Of a DNA stretch of 64,000 nt, positions 45,954 to 54,554 are shown piece by piece. How positions within the stretch are numbered: position 1 is the stretch's first letter; each line of letters starts with the position of its first letter. The stretch lies in contig DATKPC010000089.1 in the NCBI GenBank assembly GCA_035524275.1, positions 1 through 64,000 of the forward strand, given 5' to 3'. This stretch comes from DATKPC01 sp035524275 (GTDB lineage Bacteria > Pseudomonadota > Gammaproteobacteria > Burkholderiales > Burkholderiaceae_F). The translations under genes were made by a program, and so were the position numbers. The notes under the pieces are model-generated. The model was not told where the DNA came from. It did not search any database and was given only the letters and a program-made list of their open reading frames with translations.

Positions 45954-45972
45954 GGGGGGCTCGCGCCCCCCT
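45954..45972 (-). terminator. Intrinsic-terminator-like hairpin between rpsB and tsf
   Basis: On the minus strand GGGGGGC-GCGA-GCCCCCC is followed by TTT. Seven G-C pairs with a four-base loop, 45 bases after the rpsB stop and about 76 before tsf. The T-run is short, so it is better seen as a partial terminator setting the S2:EF-Ts ratio than as a full stop. Confidence 0.65.
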
Positions 45973-46016
45973 CAGCACCACTCGTCACGGGTCGATCACG
46001 TCGAGGTTCCGGCGCT

Positions 46017-46766
46017 TCAGGCCGGCTCTTCCTCACCACTGACCTCGACGAACTCGTCGCCGCCGGTGGCGACGGCGCCTTGCACGCCCGCCGCCCGGCC
46101 TTCGAGGACGGCATCGGCCATGGCGCGCGCATAGAGGCGGACCGCGCGGCTGGAATCGTCATTGCCCGGGATCACGTAGGAGACGCCCTCCGGCGAGTGG
46201 TTCGTGTCGACGACGCCGACGACCGGAATGCCGAGCTTGGCGGCTTCGGCGATCGCGATCTTGTGGTAGCCGACGTCGATCACGAAGAGCGCGTCCGGCA
46301 GCGCATTCATCTCCTTGATGCCGCCGATCGACTTGTTCAGCTTGTCGACCTCGCGCTGGTACGTCAGCGCCTCCTTCTTCGACATCCGATCCAGCCCGCC
46401 TTCCTGGATCACCTGCTCCATCTCCTTGAGCCGCTTGATCGAGGTCTTCAGCGTCTTGAAGTTGGTCAGCATCCCGCCGAGCCAGCGCTGGTCGATATAG
46501 GGCTGGCCGGCCCGTCGCGCCTCCTCGATGAGGATCTCGCGCGCCTGGCGCTTCGTGCCGACGAAAAGGATCGTTCCGCGGTTTCCTGCCAACTGGCGGA
46601 CGAAGCGCGTCGCGGAATTGAAATTGTCGAGCGTGCGCTCGAGATTGATGATGTGGATCTTGTTGCGGTGACCGAAGATGTAGGGGGCCATCTTCGGATT
46701 CCAGAAACGGGTCTGGTGGCCGAAATGCACGCCGGCCTCCAGCATCTGACGCATCGTCACGGACAT
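46017..46766 (-). CDS. rpsB: 30S ribosomal protein S2
   Basis: 249-residue S2. MRQMLEAGVHFGHQTRFWNP, GTKRQAREI, RWLGGMLTNFKT and VGVVDTNHSP are hallmarks. ATG 46766 is preceded by AAGGAA. The C-terminal acidic tail (GDEFVEVSGEEEPA) is typical of betaproteobacteria. A leader of about 190 bases precedes it. Confidence 0.97.
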   Translation of the reverse strand: MSVTMRQMLEAGVHFGHQTRFWNPKMAPYIFGHRNKIHIINLERTLDNFNSATRFVRQLAGNRGTILFVGTKRQAREILIEEARRAGQPYIDQRWLGGMLTNFKTLKTSIKRLKEMEQVIQEGGLDRMSKKEALTYQREVDKLNKSIGGIKEMNALPDALFVIDVGYHKIAIAEAAKLGIPVVGVVDTNHSPEGVSYVIPGNDDSSRAVRLYARAMADAVLEGRAAGVQGAVATGGDEFVEVSGEEEPA

Positions 46767-46966
46767 CGAGGTTCCTTCCAAGGTTGGGTCCGACACCGCC
46801 GTCGCGGTCGCCGCGGAAAGACCACGACGACACCTTGGAGACGGGGTGCGCGATTTGAACTACGTTTTCCTGCCGATCGCCCGCAATCGGTCGTCGATTT
46901 TCCGCGACCGGACACCTCGGGCCGGACTTCTCTGGCCGAGCTTTTCAGGCAATTGGCAAGCCGAGT

Positions 46967-46972
46967 ATTATA
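46967..46972 (-). promoter_or_regulatory. Candidate -10 element of the rpsB operon
   Basis: Minus strand reads TATAAT in an AT-rich patch (AATAAAGCTATAATACTC). It would give an rpsB leader of about 190 bases. No strong -35 at the right spacing. The same patch reads TATTAT on the plus strand with TTTTCA 18 bases upstream, which could serve map. Confidence 0.55.
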
Positions 46973-47009
46973 GCTTTATTGATCGCGCCACTGTGCGCTC
47001 CGGCTTTCT

Positions 47010-47864
47010 ATGGCTCCGACCCCCAAGAACACCGAGGAAATCGCCCAGATGCGGGTCGCCGGCCGGCTCGCGGCGGAGGTCCTCGATTTCATCGCCCCGC
47101 ACGTCCGTCCCGGTGTCACGACCGGGGAACTCGACCGCCTCTGCCACGACTACATGGTCAACGTGCAGGGAACGGTGCCGGCGCCGCTGAACTACGCGCC
47201 GCCGGGCTACCGCCCGTACCCGCGCTCGATCTGCACCTCCGTCAATCACCAGGTCTGCCACGGGATACCGGGAGACCGCGTGTTGAAGTCGGGCGACATC
47301 GTGAACATCGACATCACGGTGATCAAGGACGGCTTCCACGGCGATACCAGCCGCATGTTCATGGTCGGCGAAGTCTCGATCGCCGCGCGCCGGCTCTGCG
47401 AGGTGACGTTCGAGTGCATGTGGCACGGGATCAACGCGGTCCGCCCGGGCGCGCGACTGGGCGACATCGGGCACGCGATCCAGGTCCACGCGGAGAAGCA
47501 CGGGTACAGCGTCGTGCGCGAATTCTGCGGCCACGGCATCGGTCGCCGCTTCCACGAGGAACCGCAGGTCCTTCACTATGGGCGCCCCGGAACCCTGGAT
47601 GCCCTTGTCCCGGGCATGACCTTCACGATCGAGCCGATGATCAACGCGGGCCGGCGCGAGATCCGCGAACTCGCCGACGGCTGGACGATCGTCACGAAGG
47701 ACCACAGCCTCTCGGCGCAGTGGGAACACACGGTGCTTGCGACGCCCGAGGGCTTCGAGATCCTGACGGTCTCGGCCGCCATGCCGCCGCCGCCCTCCTT
47801 CATCGAGGGCAAGGTCGTCGTACCGGGGCCGGCCACGCCGGCACCCGCACCGATCGACGCTTGA
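47010..47864 (+). CDS. map: Methionine aminopeptidase type I
   Basis: 284-residue N-terminal Met hydrolase. Dinuclear metal ligands lie in NIDITVIKD (Asp), GDTSRMF (Asp), CGHGIGRRFHEEP (His), FTIEPMI (Glu) and QWEHTVL (Glu). The C-terminus has about 30 extra residues, Pro-rich. Divergent from rpsB, and 19 bases before glnD. Confidence 0.96.
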   Translation: MAPTPKNTEEIAQMRVAGRLAAEVLDFIAPHVRPGVTTGELDRLCHDYMVNVQGTVPAPLNYAPPGYRPYPRSICTSVNHQVCHGIPGDRVLKSGDIVNIDITVIKDGFHGDTSRMFMVGEVSIAARRLCEVTFECMWHGINAVRPGARLGDIGHAIQVHAEKHGYSVVREFCGHGIGRRFHEEPQVLHYGRPGTLDALVPGMTFTIEPMINAGRREIRELADGWTIVTKDHSLSAQWEHTVLATPEGFEILTVSAAMPPPPSFIEGKVVVPGPATPAPAPIDA

Positions 47865-47883
47865 CGCCGGGTCCACGGTCGCG

Positions 47884-50439
47884 ATGAACGACCCCGGGTT
47901 TACGCTGCGCGCGCAGCTGCGCGAGCAGCGTGCCCGGCTGGTCGAGGCCTTTCGCGGCGGCGCGCCGGTCGAGAGGCTGCTGCGCGGACTTTCCAACACC
48001 GTCGACGGCTGCGTGCGAACCGCCGTGAAGGCGGTCGGGCTCGGCGACCGCGTCGCCGTCGTCGCGGTCGGCGGCTATGGCCGCGCCGAACTGTTCCCGC
48101 ATTCCGACGTCGACGTCCTGATCATTCCGGCACGCGAACCCGATGCCGCGGACCGCGCGGCGATCGAGACCCTCGTCGGATCGCTGTGGGACCTCGGCGT
48201 GACGATCGGGCACGCGGTGCGCACGATCGCCGAGTGCGTCGACGAAGCGCGCCGCGACGTCACGGTGATGACCGCGGTCCTCGAGGCGCGGCTGGTCGCC
48301 GGGCCGCGCGCCGTCATCGAGGAACTGGACGCGGCCATACGCGGCGTGGTCGATCCGCAGGATTTCTTCCGCGCCAAGCAGCTGGAACAGCAGTTCCGCC
48401 ATACGAAATACCAGGACGCCGTCTACAGCCTCGAGCCGAACTGCAAGGAAAGCCCGGGCGGCCTTCGCGACCTGCAGGTCCTGCTGTGGGTCTCGCGGGC
48501 GGCCGGCCTCGGCTCCTCGTGGCGCGAGATGCACCAGAGCGGACTGCTCACCGCCGCCGAGATCGCGACGATTCGGCGAACCGAACGCACGCTGCGGACG
48601 ATCCGCGTCTGGCTGCATATCGTGACCGGACGGCGCGAGGACCGCGTCGTGTTCGATGCGCAGAACGAAGTCGCGACGCTGCTGGGCGTCCGTCCGACCG
48701 CGCATCGGCGCGCGAGCGAAGTGCTGATGCAGGCCTACTACGGCGCGGCCAAGAGCGCGACGCAGGTCAATACGATCCTGCTGCTGAACATCGAGGAGCG
48801 GCTGTTTCCCCGGCCGGACATCGAGCCGGCGCCGATCGACGCGACGTTCCGCGCGCATCACGAGCGCCTCGATCTCGCGGACGCCGACGCGCTGGATCGC
48901 GATCCCTCGGCCATCCTGCGCGCGTTCCCGTTGTTGCAGCAGCGCACCGAACTCAAGGGCATGTCGGCGCGCCTGCTGCGGGCGATCTGGCACGGCCGCG
49001 GCCGGATCGACGCGAAGTTCCGCGCCGACCCGGCGAATCGCGAGCTCTTCCTGTCGGTGCTGAAGCACCCGCGCGGCGTCGTGCACACGCTGCGCAGCAT
49101 GAACCAGTGGTCCATCCTGGGCCAGTACCTGCCCGTGTTCCGGCGGATCGTCGGGCAGATGCAGCATGACCTTTTCCACGTCTACACGGTCGACCAGCAC
49201 ATCCTGATGGTCGTGCGCAACCTGCGGCGGTTCTCGCTCGCGGAGTTCGCCCACGAGTATCCGCTTTGCAGCCAGCTGATCTCCGATTTCGAGGGCGCGT
49301 GGCTCCTGTATCTCGCGGCCATGTTCCACGACGTCGCGAAGGGCCGCTCCGGCGACCACAGCGTGCTCGGCGCGCGCGACGTGCGGCGGTTCGCGCGCGA
49401 GCACCGGCTGGCGCCGGACGACGCCGACCTCGTCACGTTTCTCGTCCAGCACCACCTGACGATGTCGCACGTGGCGCAGAAGCAGGACCTCGCGGACCCG
49501 GACGTCGTCACGCGCTTCGCGCAGGTCGTCGGCACGGACCGCCGGCTCGTCGCGCTGTACCTGTTGACGGTCGCCGACATACGCGGCACGAGCCCGAAGG
49601 TCTGGAATGCGTGGAAGGCGCGCCTGCTGGAGGACCTCTTCAAGCTCACGCGCCGCGCCCTGGGCGGCGAGGGCCTGCCGGCAACGGCGGAACTCGAAAG
49701 CCGCAAGCGCGAGGCGCTTCACGTGCTGAAGCTCTATGGCCTGTCGGCCGGCGCGCACGAACCGCTCTGGCGCCAGCTCGACATCGTCTATTTCATGCGC
49801 AACAGCGCGAAGGACATCGCCTGGCATACGCGCACGCTGCTCGTGCACGTCGACACCCGGCATCCGATCGTGCGCGTCCGCCTGGCGCCCGCGGGCGAGG
49901 GCATCGAGGTCCTGCTCTACACGCGTGACCGGCCCGAACTCTTTGCGCGGGCCTGCGGATTCCTCGGCGCCCACGGGCTGAGCATCCTCGACGCGAAGAT
50001 CCATACGACGCGGCACGGCTACGCGCTCGATACCTTCCTCGTGACGGACCACGGGCGCGCCGGGCACTTCCGCGAATTGCTGCAGTCGATCGAACGCGAC
50101 ATGCCGGCGTCGATCGACGACGAAGGCGAGATGCCGGCGCCGACAATGGGCCGGCTGTCGCGCCAATCGCGGCAGTTTCCGGTGCTCCCGGCGGTCCGGC
50201 TGCAGCCGGACGAAGGCGGGACCCACAGCCTGTTGACGATCGTCGCGACCGACAGGATGGGCCTCCTCTACACGATCGCGCGCGTACTGGCCGCCAATGG
50301 CATCAACGTCCACACGGCGCGGATCATCACGCTGGGGGAGCGCGTCGAGGACGTCTTTCTCATCGACGGCGCGCTGCTCTCGACGCCCAAGGGCCAGTTG
50401 AAGCTCGAGTCCGACCTGTTGCAGGCGATCGCGACCTGA
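47884..50439 (+). CDS. glnD: PII uridylyltransferase/uridylyl-removing enzyme GlnD
   Basis: 851-residue nitrogen sensor that uridylylates or deuridylylates PII in response to glutamine. Nucleotidyltransferase motif VGGYGRAELFPHSDVDVLII (about 63-82), HD hydrolase motif FHDVAKGRSGDHS (about 480), and two C-terminal ACT domains (ELFARACGFLGAHGLSILDA and TDRMGLLYTIARVLAANGIN). Full length. Downstream of map. Confidence 0.97.
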   Translation: MNDPGFTLRAQLREQRARLVEAFRGGAPVERLLRGLSNTVDGCVRTAVKAVGLGDRVAVVAVGGYGRAELFPHSDVDVLIIPAREPDAADRAAIETLVGSLWDLGVTIGHAVRTIAECVDEARRDVTVMTAVLEARLVAGPRAVIEELDAAIRGVVDPQDFFRAKQLEQQFRHTKYQDAVYSLEPNCKESPGGLRDLQVLLWVSRAAGLGSSWREMHQSGLLTAAEIATIRRTERTLRTIRVWLHIVTGRREDRVVFDAQNEVATLLGVRPTAHRRASEVLMQAYYGAAKSATQVNTILLLNIEERLFPRPDIEPAPIDATFRAHHERLDLADADALDRDPSAILRAFPLLQQRTELKGMSARLLRAIWHGRGRIDAKFRADPANRELFLSVLKHPRGVVHTLRSMNQWSILGQYLPVFRRIVGQMQHDLFHVYTVDQHILMVVRNLRRFSLAEFAHEYPLCSQLISDFEGAWLLYLAAMFHDVAKGRSGDHSVLGARDVRRFAREHRLAPDDADLVTFLVQHHLTMSHVAQKQDLADPDVVTRFAQVVGTDRRLVALYLLTVADIRGTSPKVWNAWKARLLEDLFKLTRRALGGEGLPATAELESRKREALHVLKLYGLSAGAHEPLWRQLDIVYFMRNSAKDIAWHTRTLLVHVDTRHPIVRVRLAPAGEGIEVLLYTRDRPELFARACGFLGAHGLSILDAKIHTTRHGYALDTFLVTDHGRAGHFRELLQSIERDMPASIDDEGEMPAPTMGRLSRQSRQFPVLPAVRLQPDEGGTHSLLTIVATDRMGLLYTIARVLAANGINVHTARIITLGERVEDVFLIDGALLSTPKGQLKLESDLLQAIAT

Positions 50440-50553
50440 TCGGCCGGCTTCGCGGAAGCGCCCGGCGGGGTGGGTATACCCGCAAACCGCGCGCCGATTC
50501 AGGATGACTGGCCGGCGGCGACCGCCGAAGCGTCACTCCCGGATACCGTAAAT

Positions 50554-50569
50554 GCGCAAGAATTTGCGC
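50554..50569. promoter_or_regulatory. Inverted repeat upstream of the KfrA-like gene
   Basis: GCGCAA-GAAT-TTGCGC, perfect six-base arms, 67 bases before the ATG at 50637. KfrA proteins repress their own promoter by binding repeats near it, so this is a candidate operator. A separate perfect palindrome GGGTATACCC lies at 50472-50481. Nothing else was seen in the 197-base gap after glnD. Confidence 0.45.
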
Positions 50570-50636
50570 TTGGTGCCATGCCGCGCCAGGGCGCACGACC
50601 CGAATCCGGCATGCCGAGGTGCTTTCAGGGGATGCC

Positions 50637-52622
50637 ATGGGCCGTTCGACCGGGGTCGAGGTACACGACGTCTGGAATGCCGCCGAAACCCTCGTCCACG
50701 AGGGCCTGCAGCCGACCGCCGAAAGGATCCGGCAGAAGCTCGGCCGCAGTTCGCGGGACCACATCGGGCCCCACCTCGAAGCCTGGTTTGCCGGCCTTGC
50801 GCCGCGCCTGGATCAGGCGCCGCCTGCCGCCGACGTGCCGCCCGGCGTCCTGGCTGCCGCCGACCATCTTTGGCGATCCGCCTGCGAGCAGGCGGAAACC
50901 CGGGCGCAGGCGACGATCGCGTCGCTGGAGCAAGCCCTCGATCAGCTTCGCGCCGATTTGGCATCCGCCGCGGAAGCGTCGAAAAACGTCGAAACGACGC
51001 TGCGCGCGTCGCTCGACGACACGCTGGCGGACCTGGAGTCGCAGCGCCAGCAGGCCGCGCGCGACGCGCAGCGTTTGACCCTCGCGGGCGATGCGCTGGC
51101 GCACCGTGACGCGGAGCTCGATGCGGCCCGCCGCGCGGCCGACGACCTGCAGTTGCGCATCGACGGGCTGCGCGCAGCGGCCGATGAAGCCGGCGCCGAG
51201 TGGCAGCTGCGGATCGACGTCCTGGAGCGGCAATGTCGCGACGCGGTGACCGAATCGGCCGCGCGTGGCGAACGCCTCTCGAGTCTCGAGGAAGGCCTGG
51301 CCACGGCGGTCGCCGAGCGGGACGCCAGTCGCGCCGCGGCTGCGGCAGCGGCCGAAGAGAACGAGCAATTGATGCGCACGCTCGCGCAGGAACGCGAGGC
51401 GTCGCTGGCCGAACGCGCCACCCGGCTCGTCGATTTCGACGCGCAGCGGCACACGCTCGAGGAGCAGCACGCGGCTTCCGAACGGCGACTTGCTGCCGAC
51501 ATCGATCGCGCGCGCGACGAGGCCGGCCAGGTCTACCTGAAGCTGGTTGCCGCCGAGCGTGAGCGGGACGAATACGCGAACCTGGCGGCTGCACTGGCGG
51601 CCAACGAAGAAGCGCAGCGAGAGGCCGTCGCCCAGGCGCATTCGGAAGCCGCCGAGTCACGCCGCCAGGCGCAGGCGATCCGGGCCGAACTCGAAGCGGA
51701 ACATGCAGCGCGAGAGCACGCGCTGCGCGAGGAGCACGACCTCCTGGCGCAGCGCGCCGCCGATGGCGCGGAGCGCGCGGCGCTCGAGCTCGAGCACGCC
51801 ACGGCGGCAGCCGTGCAGCTGGAGACGAAGCTCGACGCCGCGGAGCGCGAAGCCTCCGCGACGATCGCGCTGATGAGCGAGCGCCTCGAGGCCATGCGGT
51901 CGCAGAACGAGGCCCTCGCGGATCAGGTTTCGACGAGCCATGCGCGGATCCAGGGGCTCGAGGCGAGGCTGGCGACCGAGGATGCGATCGTCGCCGACCA
52001 GCACGGGCGGCTCGCCGAGCAGGATTCGCGGCTCGGCGAACTCGACGCCCGCTGTGCCGAACAGGCCTCCCGGTTGTCCGAGCAGGAGACGCGCCTTGCC
52101 GAACAGGAGGCCCAGCTGGCCGACCAGGAGGCTCAGCTCGTCGAACAGTCGAACCAGCTTGCGGAGCAGCACGCGCGAATGCAGGAGCAGGAGGCCCGGA
52201 TCGCGGAGCAACGGGAGCGCCTGGCCGAACACGAGGCGCGAGCTGCCGCGCCCGGCGAGCACGCCGTCGTCGCGGAAGCGCCTCACATCGACCTGAACGC
52301 TGCCGCGGACGATGAGTCCGGGATCGACGCGATCGTCGGGACCACGGCGACGTTGGACTGCGTCGCGGCCGATCCGGTCGCGGGCGCTTCACGGAGCGTG
52401 GAATCGGCTCCGCTGGCGAGCGGCGCGGACTCCGAGGAGGTCGCGCGCCTTCAGGCCGAACTCGCGGAACTCAAGGGTCAGCTCTGGGCCAAGGACGCGC
52501 AGTGCCGGACGCTGATGCGCTCGCTCGCGGCGCAGACGGCGATCGCGCCGAGCCTGCCCGCCAGTCATCGGATCGACAAGACCCGGCGCGCGCCGACTCC
52601 CCGCTCCTCGCGCAACATCTGA
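50637..52622 (+). CDS. KfrA-like DNA-binding coiled-coil protein
   Basis: 661-residue cytosolic protein. An N-terminal helical DNA-binding domain (about 5-65: VHDVWNAAETLVHEG, QPTAERIRQKLGRSSRDHI) matches the KfrA_N type known from plasmids, where KfrA is an autorepressor that forms filaments and aids stability. Residues 80-550 form an almost unbroken Ala/Glu/Arg coiled coil. From about 458 to 539 it contains seven-residue repeats of the form LAEQExR. A short C-terminal domain (EEVARLQAELAELKGQLWAK) follows. ATG 50637 has GGGG upstream; GTG 50619 is an alternative. A chromosomal role is unknown. Confidence 0.8.
   Translation: MGRSTGVEVHDVWNAAETLVHEGLQPTAERIRQKLGRSSRDHIGPHLEAWFAGLAPRLDQAPPAADVPPGVLAAADHLWRSACEQAETRAQATIASLEQALDQLRADLASAAEASKNVETTLRASLDDTLADLESQRQQAARDAQRLTLAGDALAHRDAELDAARRAADDLQLRIDGLRAAADEAGAEWQLRIDVLERQCRDAVTESAARGERLSSLEEGLATAVAERDASRAAAAAAAEENEQLMRTLAQEREASLAERATRLVDFDAQRHTLEEQHAASERRLAADIDRARDEAGQVYLKLVAAERERDEYANLAAALAANEEAQREAVAQAHSEAAESRRQAQAIRAELEAEHAAREHALREEHDLLAQRAADGAERAALELEHATAAAVQLETKLDAAEREASATIALMSERLEAMRSQNEALADQVSTSHARIQGLEARLATEDAIVADQHGRLAEQDSRLGELDARCAEQASRLSEQETRLAEQEAQLADQEAQLVEQSNQLAEQHARMQEQEARIAEQRERLAEHEARAAAPGEHAVVAEAPHIDLNAAADDESGIDAIVGTTATLDCVAADPVAGASRSVESAPLASGADSEEVARLQAELAELKGQLWAKDAQCRTLMRSLAAQTAIAPSLPASHRIDKTRRAPTPRSSRNI
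52011..52250 (+). repeat. Degenerate 21-bp tandem repeats encoding heptads
   Basis: About eleven consecutive units of 21 bases encode heptads such as LAEQDSR, LSEQETR, LAEQEAQ, LADQEAQ, LVEQSNQ, LAEQHAR, MQEQEAR, IAEQRER and LAEHEAR. Leucine or a similar residue starts each heptad and EQ recurs at the same place. Consistent with expansion of a coiled-coil unit by duplication. Confidence 0.7.
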
Positions 52623-52662
52623 TCAGCGGAGTTCCCGCGCATCGGCGTATCGTCGGTGCGCG

Positions 52663-53232
52663 ATGAACCATCGACGCCGCCCTGCGCTGCTCATACCCAT
52701 GGCCGCGGCGGCGGCGATGGCGCTCGCGGCCGGGCCGATTCCTTCCGTCGCCGACTCCGGCGCGTCGTCGCCGAGCGAGGGCGGCGGGCCGCGCCGCAAC
52801 GTCTACGGCGATCCGTTCATCGCGGTCACGCACGGGATGCCCGGCTGTCCGGTGCCGGAAGGACCCCTGCTGACCGAGGCGGAGGCGAATGCCGAAGCGC
52901 ACTGGCGCTCGCAGCGCGGTGCGAGCTGCTACCTGTCGGGGCGCTGCCGCCTGTCGAACGCCTACCTGTACGACAAGGAGATCATTCCCCGCGTCGAGAA
53001 GGCGATTCGCGCCGACGGCCGGTACGACAACACGAGCGTCTGGGTCCTGGGCCAGCGCCGCTGGGTCTACCTCAAGGGCTGCGTCGCGTCGGCGGAGCAG
53101 GCCGGGAACCTCGAGCGGCTGGTCCGGAACATCGACGACGTCGAAATCGTCATCGACGAATTGTCGGTCGGCGCGGCGACAAAGCCGAAGTATGCGGTGG
53201 AGCGATCCTCGGAAGCCGCGCCGCCGCGCTGA
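52663..53232 (+). CDS. Exported BON-domain protein
   Basis: 189-residue protein with a signal peptide (MNHRRRPALLIPMAAAAAMA, cleavage near PSVADS). Residues 60-110 contain a Cys-rich piece CPVPEGP and CYLSGRC, and the C-terminal half is one BON domain (IIPRVEKAIRADGRYDNTSVWVL, WVYLKGCVASAEQAGNLERL, IDDVEIVIDELSVG). BON domains occur in periplasmic or outer-membrane-linked proteins such as OsmY. The role is unknown. Convergent with def after 13 bases. Confidence 0.75.
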   Translation: MNHRRRPALLIPMAAAAAMALAAGPIPSVADSGASSPSEGGGPRRNVYGDPFIAVTHGMPGCPVPEGPLLTEAEANAEAHWRSQRGASCYLSGRCRLSNAYLYDKEIIPRVEKAIRADGRYDNTSVWVLGQRRWVYLKGCVASAEQAGNLERLVRNIDDVEIVIDELSVGAATKPKYAVERSSEAAPPR

Positions 53233-53245
53233 ACGAGGGGGCGGT

Positions 53246-53791
53246 TCAGTCCTCGGCGCCCGCGTCCGCGAGCCCCGGGAACAGGACGTCGGTGAAACCG
53301 AGCTTGCGCAGGTCGTGCATCCGCATCGGGTACAGGATGCCGTCGAGGTGGTCGCACTCGTGCTGCACGACGCGCGCGTGGAATCCGTCGACCGTCCGGT
53401 CGATGCGCCGGCCCTGCGGATCGAATCCGCGATAACGCAGTTTCGCAAAGCGCGGGACGATGCCGCGCATGCCCGGTACCGACAGGCAGCCCTCCCAGCC
53501 CTCCTCGTGCCTGCTCGACAGCGGCTCGAGAACCGGATTGACGAGGATCGTCCGCGGCACGATCGGCTGCTCCGGATAGCGCGGGTTCGGCGTCCCGTCC
53601 TCCGAGCCGAAGATCACGACGCGCAGCGACACGCCGATCTGCGGCGCGGCGAGCCCCGCGCCGTTGGCCTCCTTCATCGTGTCCAGCATGTCCTGGACGA
53701 GTTCATCCAGCTTGGGATCGTTGAACGCCGTGACCGGCTCGGCGATCTGCAGCAGCCGCGGGTCGCCCATGCGAAGGATCGGACGGATCAT
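53246..53791 (-). CDS. def: Peptide deformylase
   Basis: 181-residue iron/zinc deformylase removing the N-terminal formyl of new proteins. Motifs GAGLAAPQIG, EGWEGCLSVPG and QHECDHLDG (metal ligands Cys and two His). Its start overlaps the mtnP stop (ATGA). The C-terminal extension to LADAGAED is short. Confidence 0.95.
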   Translation of the reverse strand: MIRPILRMGDPRLLQIAEPVTAFNDPKLDELVQDMLDTMKEANGAGLAAPQIGVSLRVVIFGSEDGTPNPRYPEQPIVPRTILVNPVLEPLSSRHEEGWEGCLSVPGMRGIVPRFAKLRYRGFDPQGRRIDRTVDGFHARVVQHECDHLDGILYPMRMHDLRKLGFTDVLFPGLADAGAED

Positions 53792-54531
53792 GCGGCGCTC
53801 GCCAGGGCCTGCTCGAGCAGCCGGACCGCGCGAAGCATCGTCGCGCGCATCACCGGGTCGAGGTCGGCGAGCTTGATCTCGTCGCGGCTGTCGCCGCGGC
53901 CGGCGGCATGGTTGACGACCACGGCCAGCGTCGCATAGTCCAGCCCGGCCTCGCGGGCCAGCGAGGCTTCCGGCATGCCGGTCATCCCGACGAGGTCGGC
54001 GCCATCGCGCGCCAGCCGCTCGATCTCCGCCGCGGTTTCCAGGCGCGGCCCCTGCGTGCAGGCATAGACGGCCCCGTCGTGGGCCGGCTCGCCGCATGCC
54101 GCCGCCGCGCCGATCAGGAGTTCGCGCAGCCGTTCGGTGTACGGACGCGTGAAATCGACGTGCGTGACCGGCACGTCGGCACCCTCGTAGAACGTCGACT
54201 TGCGACTGTGGGTGTAGTCGATGATCTGGTGCGGCACGACCAGCGCGCCCGGCCCGATGTCGGCGCGGATCGACCCGACGGTCGTCACCGCGATCACGCC
54301 GGCCACCTTGAGCTCGCGCAGCGCCCAGATGTTGGCGCGGTAGTTGATGTCGTGCGGCGCGATCGTGTGCCCGTAGCCGTGGCGAGCCAGGAACACGACG
54401 TCGCGGCCGGCGAGCTGGCCGAACGTCAGCGCGCCGGACGGTTCCCCGTACGGCGTGCGCATGACCTGCCGGCGCGGCGACGACAACGCCGAGAGGCGTG
54501 CAAGGCCGCTTCCGCCGATGATCGCGTACAT
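53788..54531 (-). CDS. mtnP: S-methyl-5'-thioinosine/thioadenosine phosphorylase
   Basis: 247-residue purine nucleoside phosphorylase of the MTAP/MTIP family for salvage of methylthio-nucleosides from polyamine synthesis. IIGGSGLARL, FLARHGYGHTIAPHDINYRA, GSIRADIGPGALVVPHQ, QGPRLETAAEI and GMTGMPEASLAREAG. MTI or MTA preference cannot be settled by eye; proteobacterial members without an adenosine-type signature often use MTI. Coupled to def. Confidence 0.88.
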   Translation of the reverse strand: MYAIIGGSGLARLSALSSPRRQVMRTPYGEPSGALTFGQLAGRDVVFLARHGYGHTIAPHDINYRANIWALRELKVAGVIAVTTVGSIRADIGPGALVVPHQIIDYTHSRKSTFYEGADVPVTHVDFTRPYTERLRELLIGAAAACGEPAHDGAVYACTQGPRLETAAEIERLARDGADLVGMTGMPEASLAREAGLDYATLAVVVNHAAGRGDSRDEIKLADLDPVMRATMLRAVRLLEQALASAA

Positions 54532-54554
54532 CGCTTTCTCCTTCCCTGTCCGGA

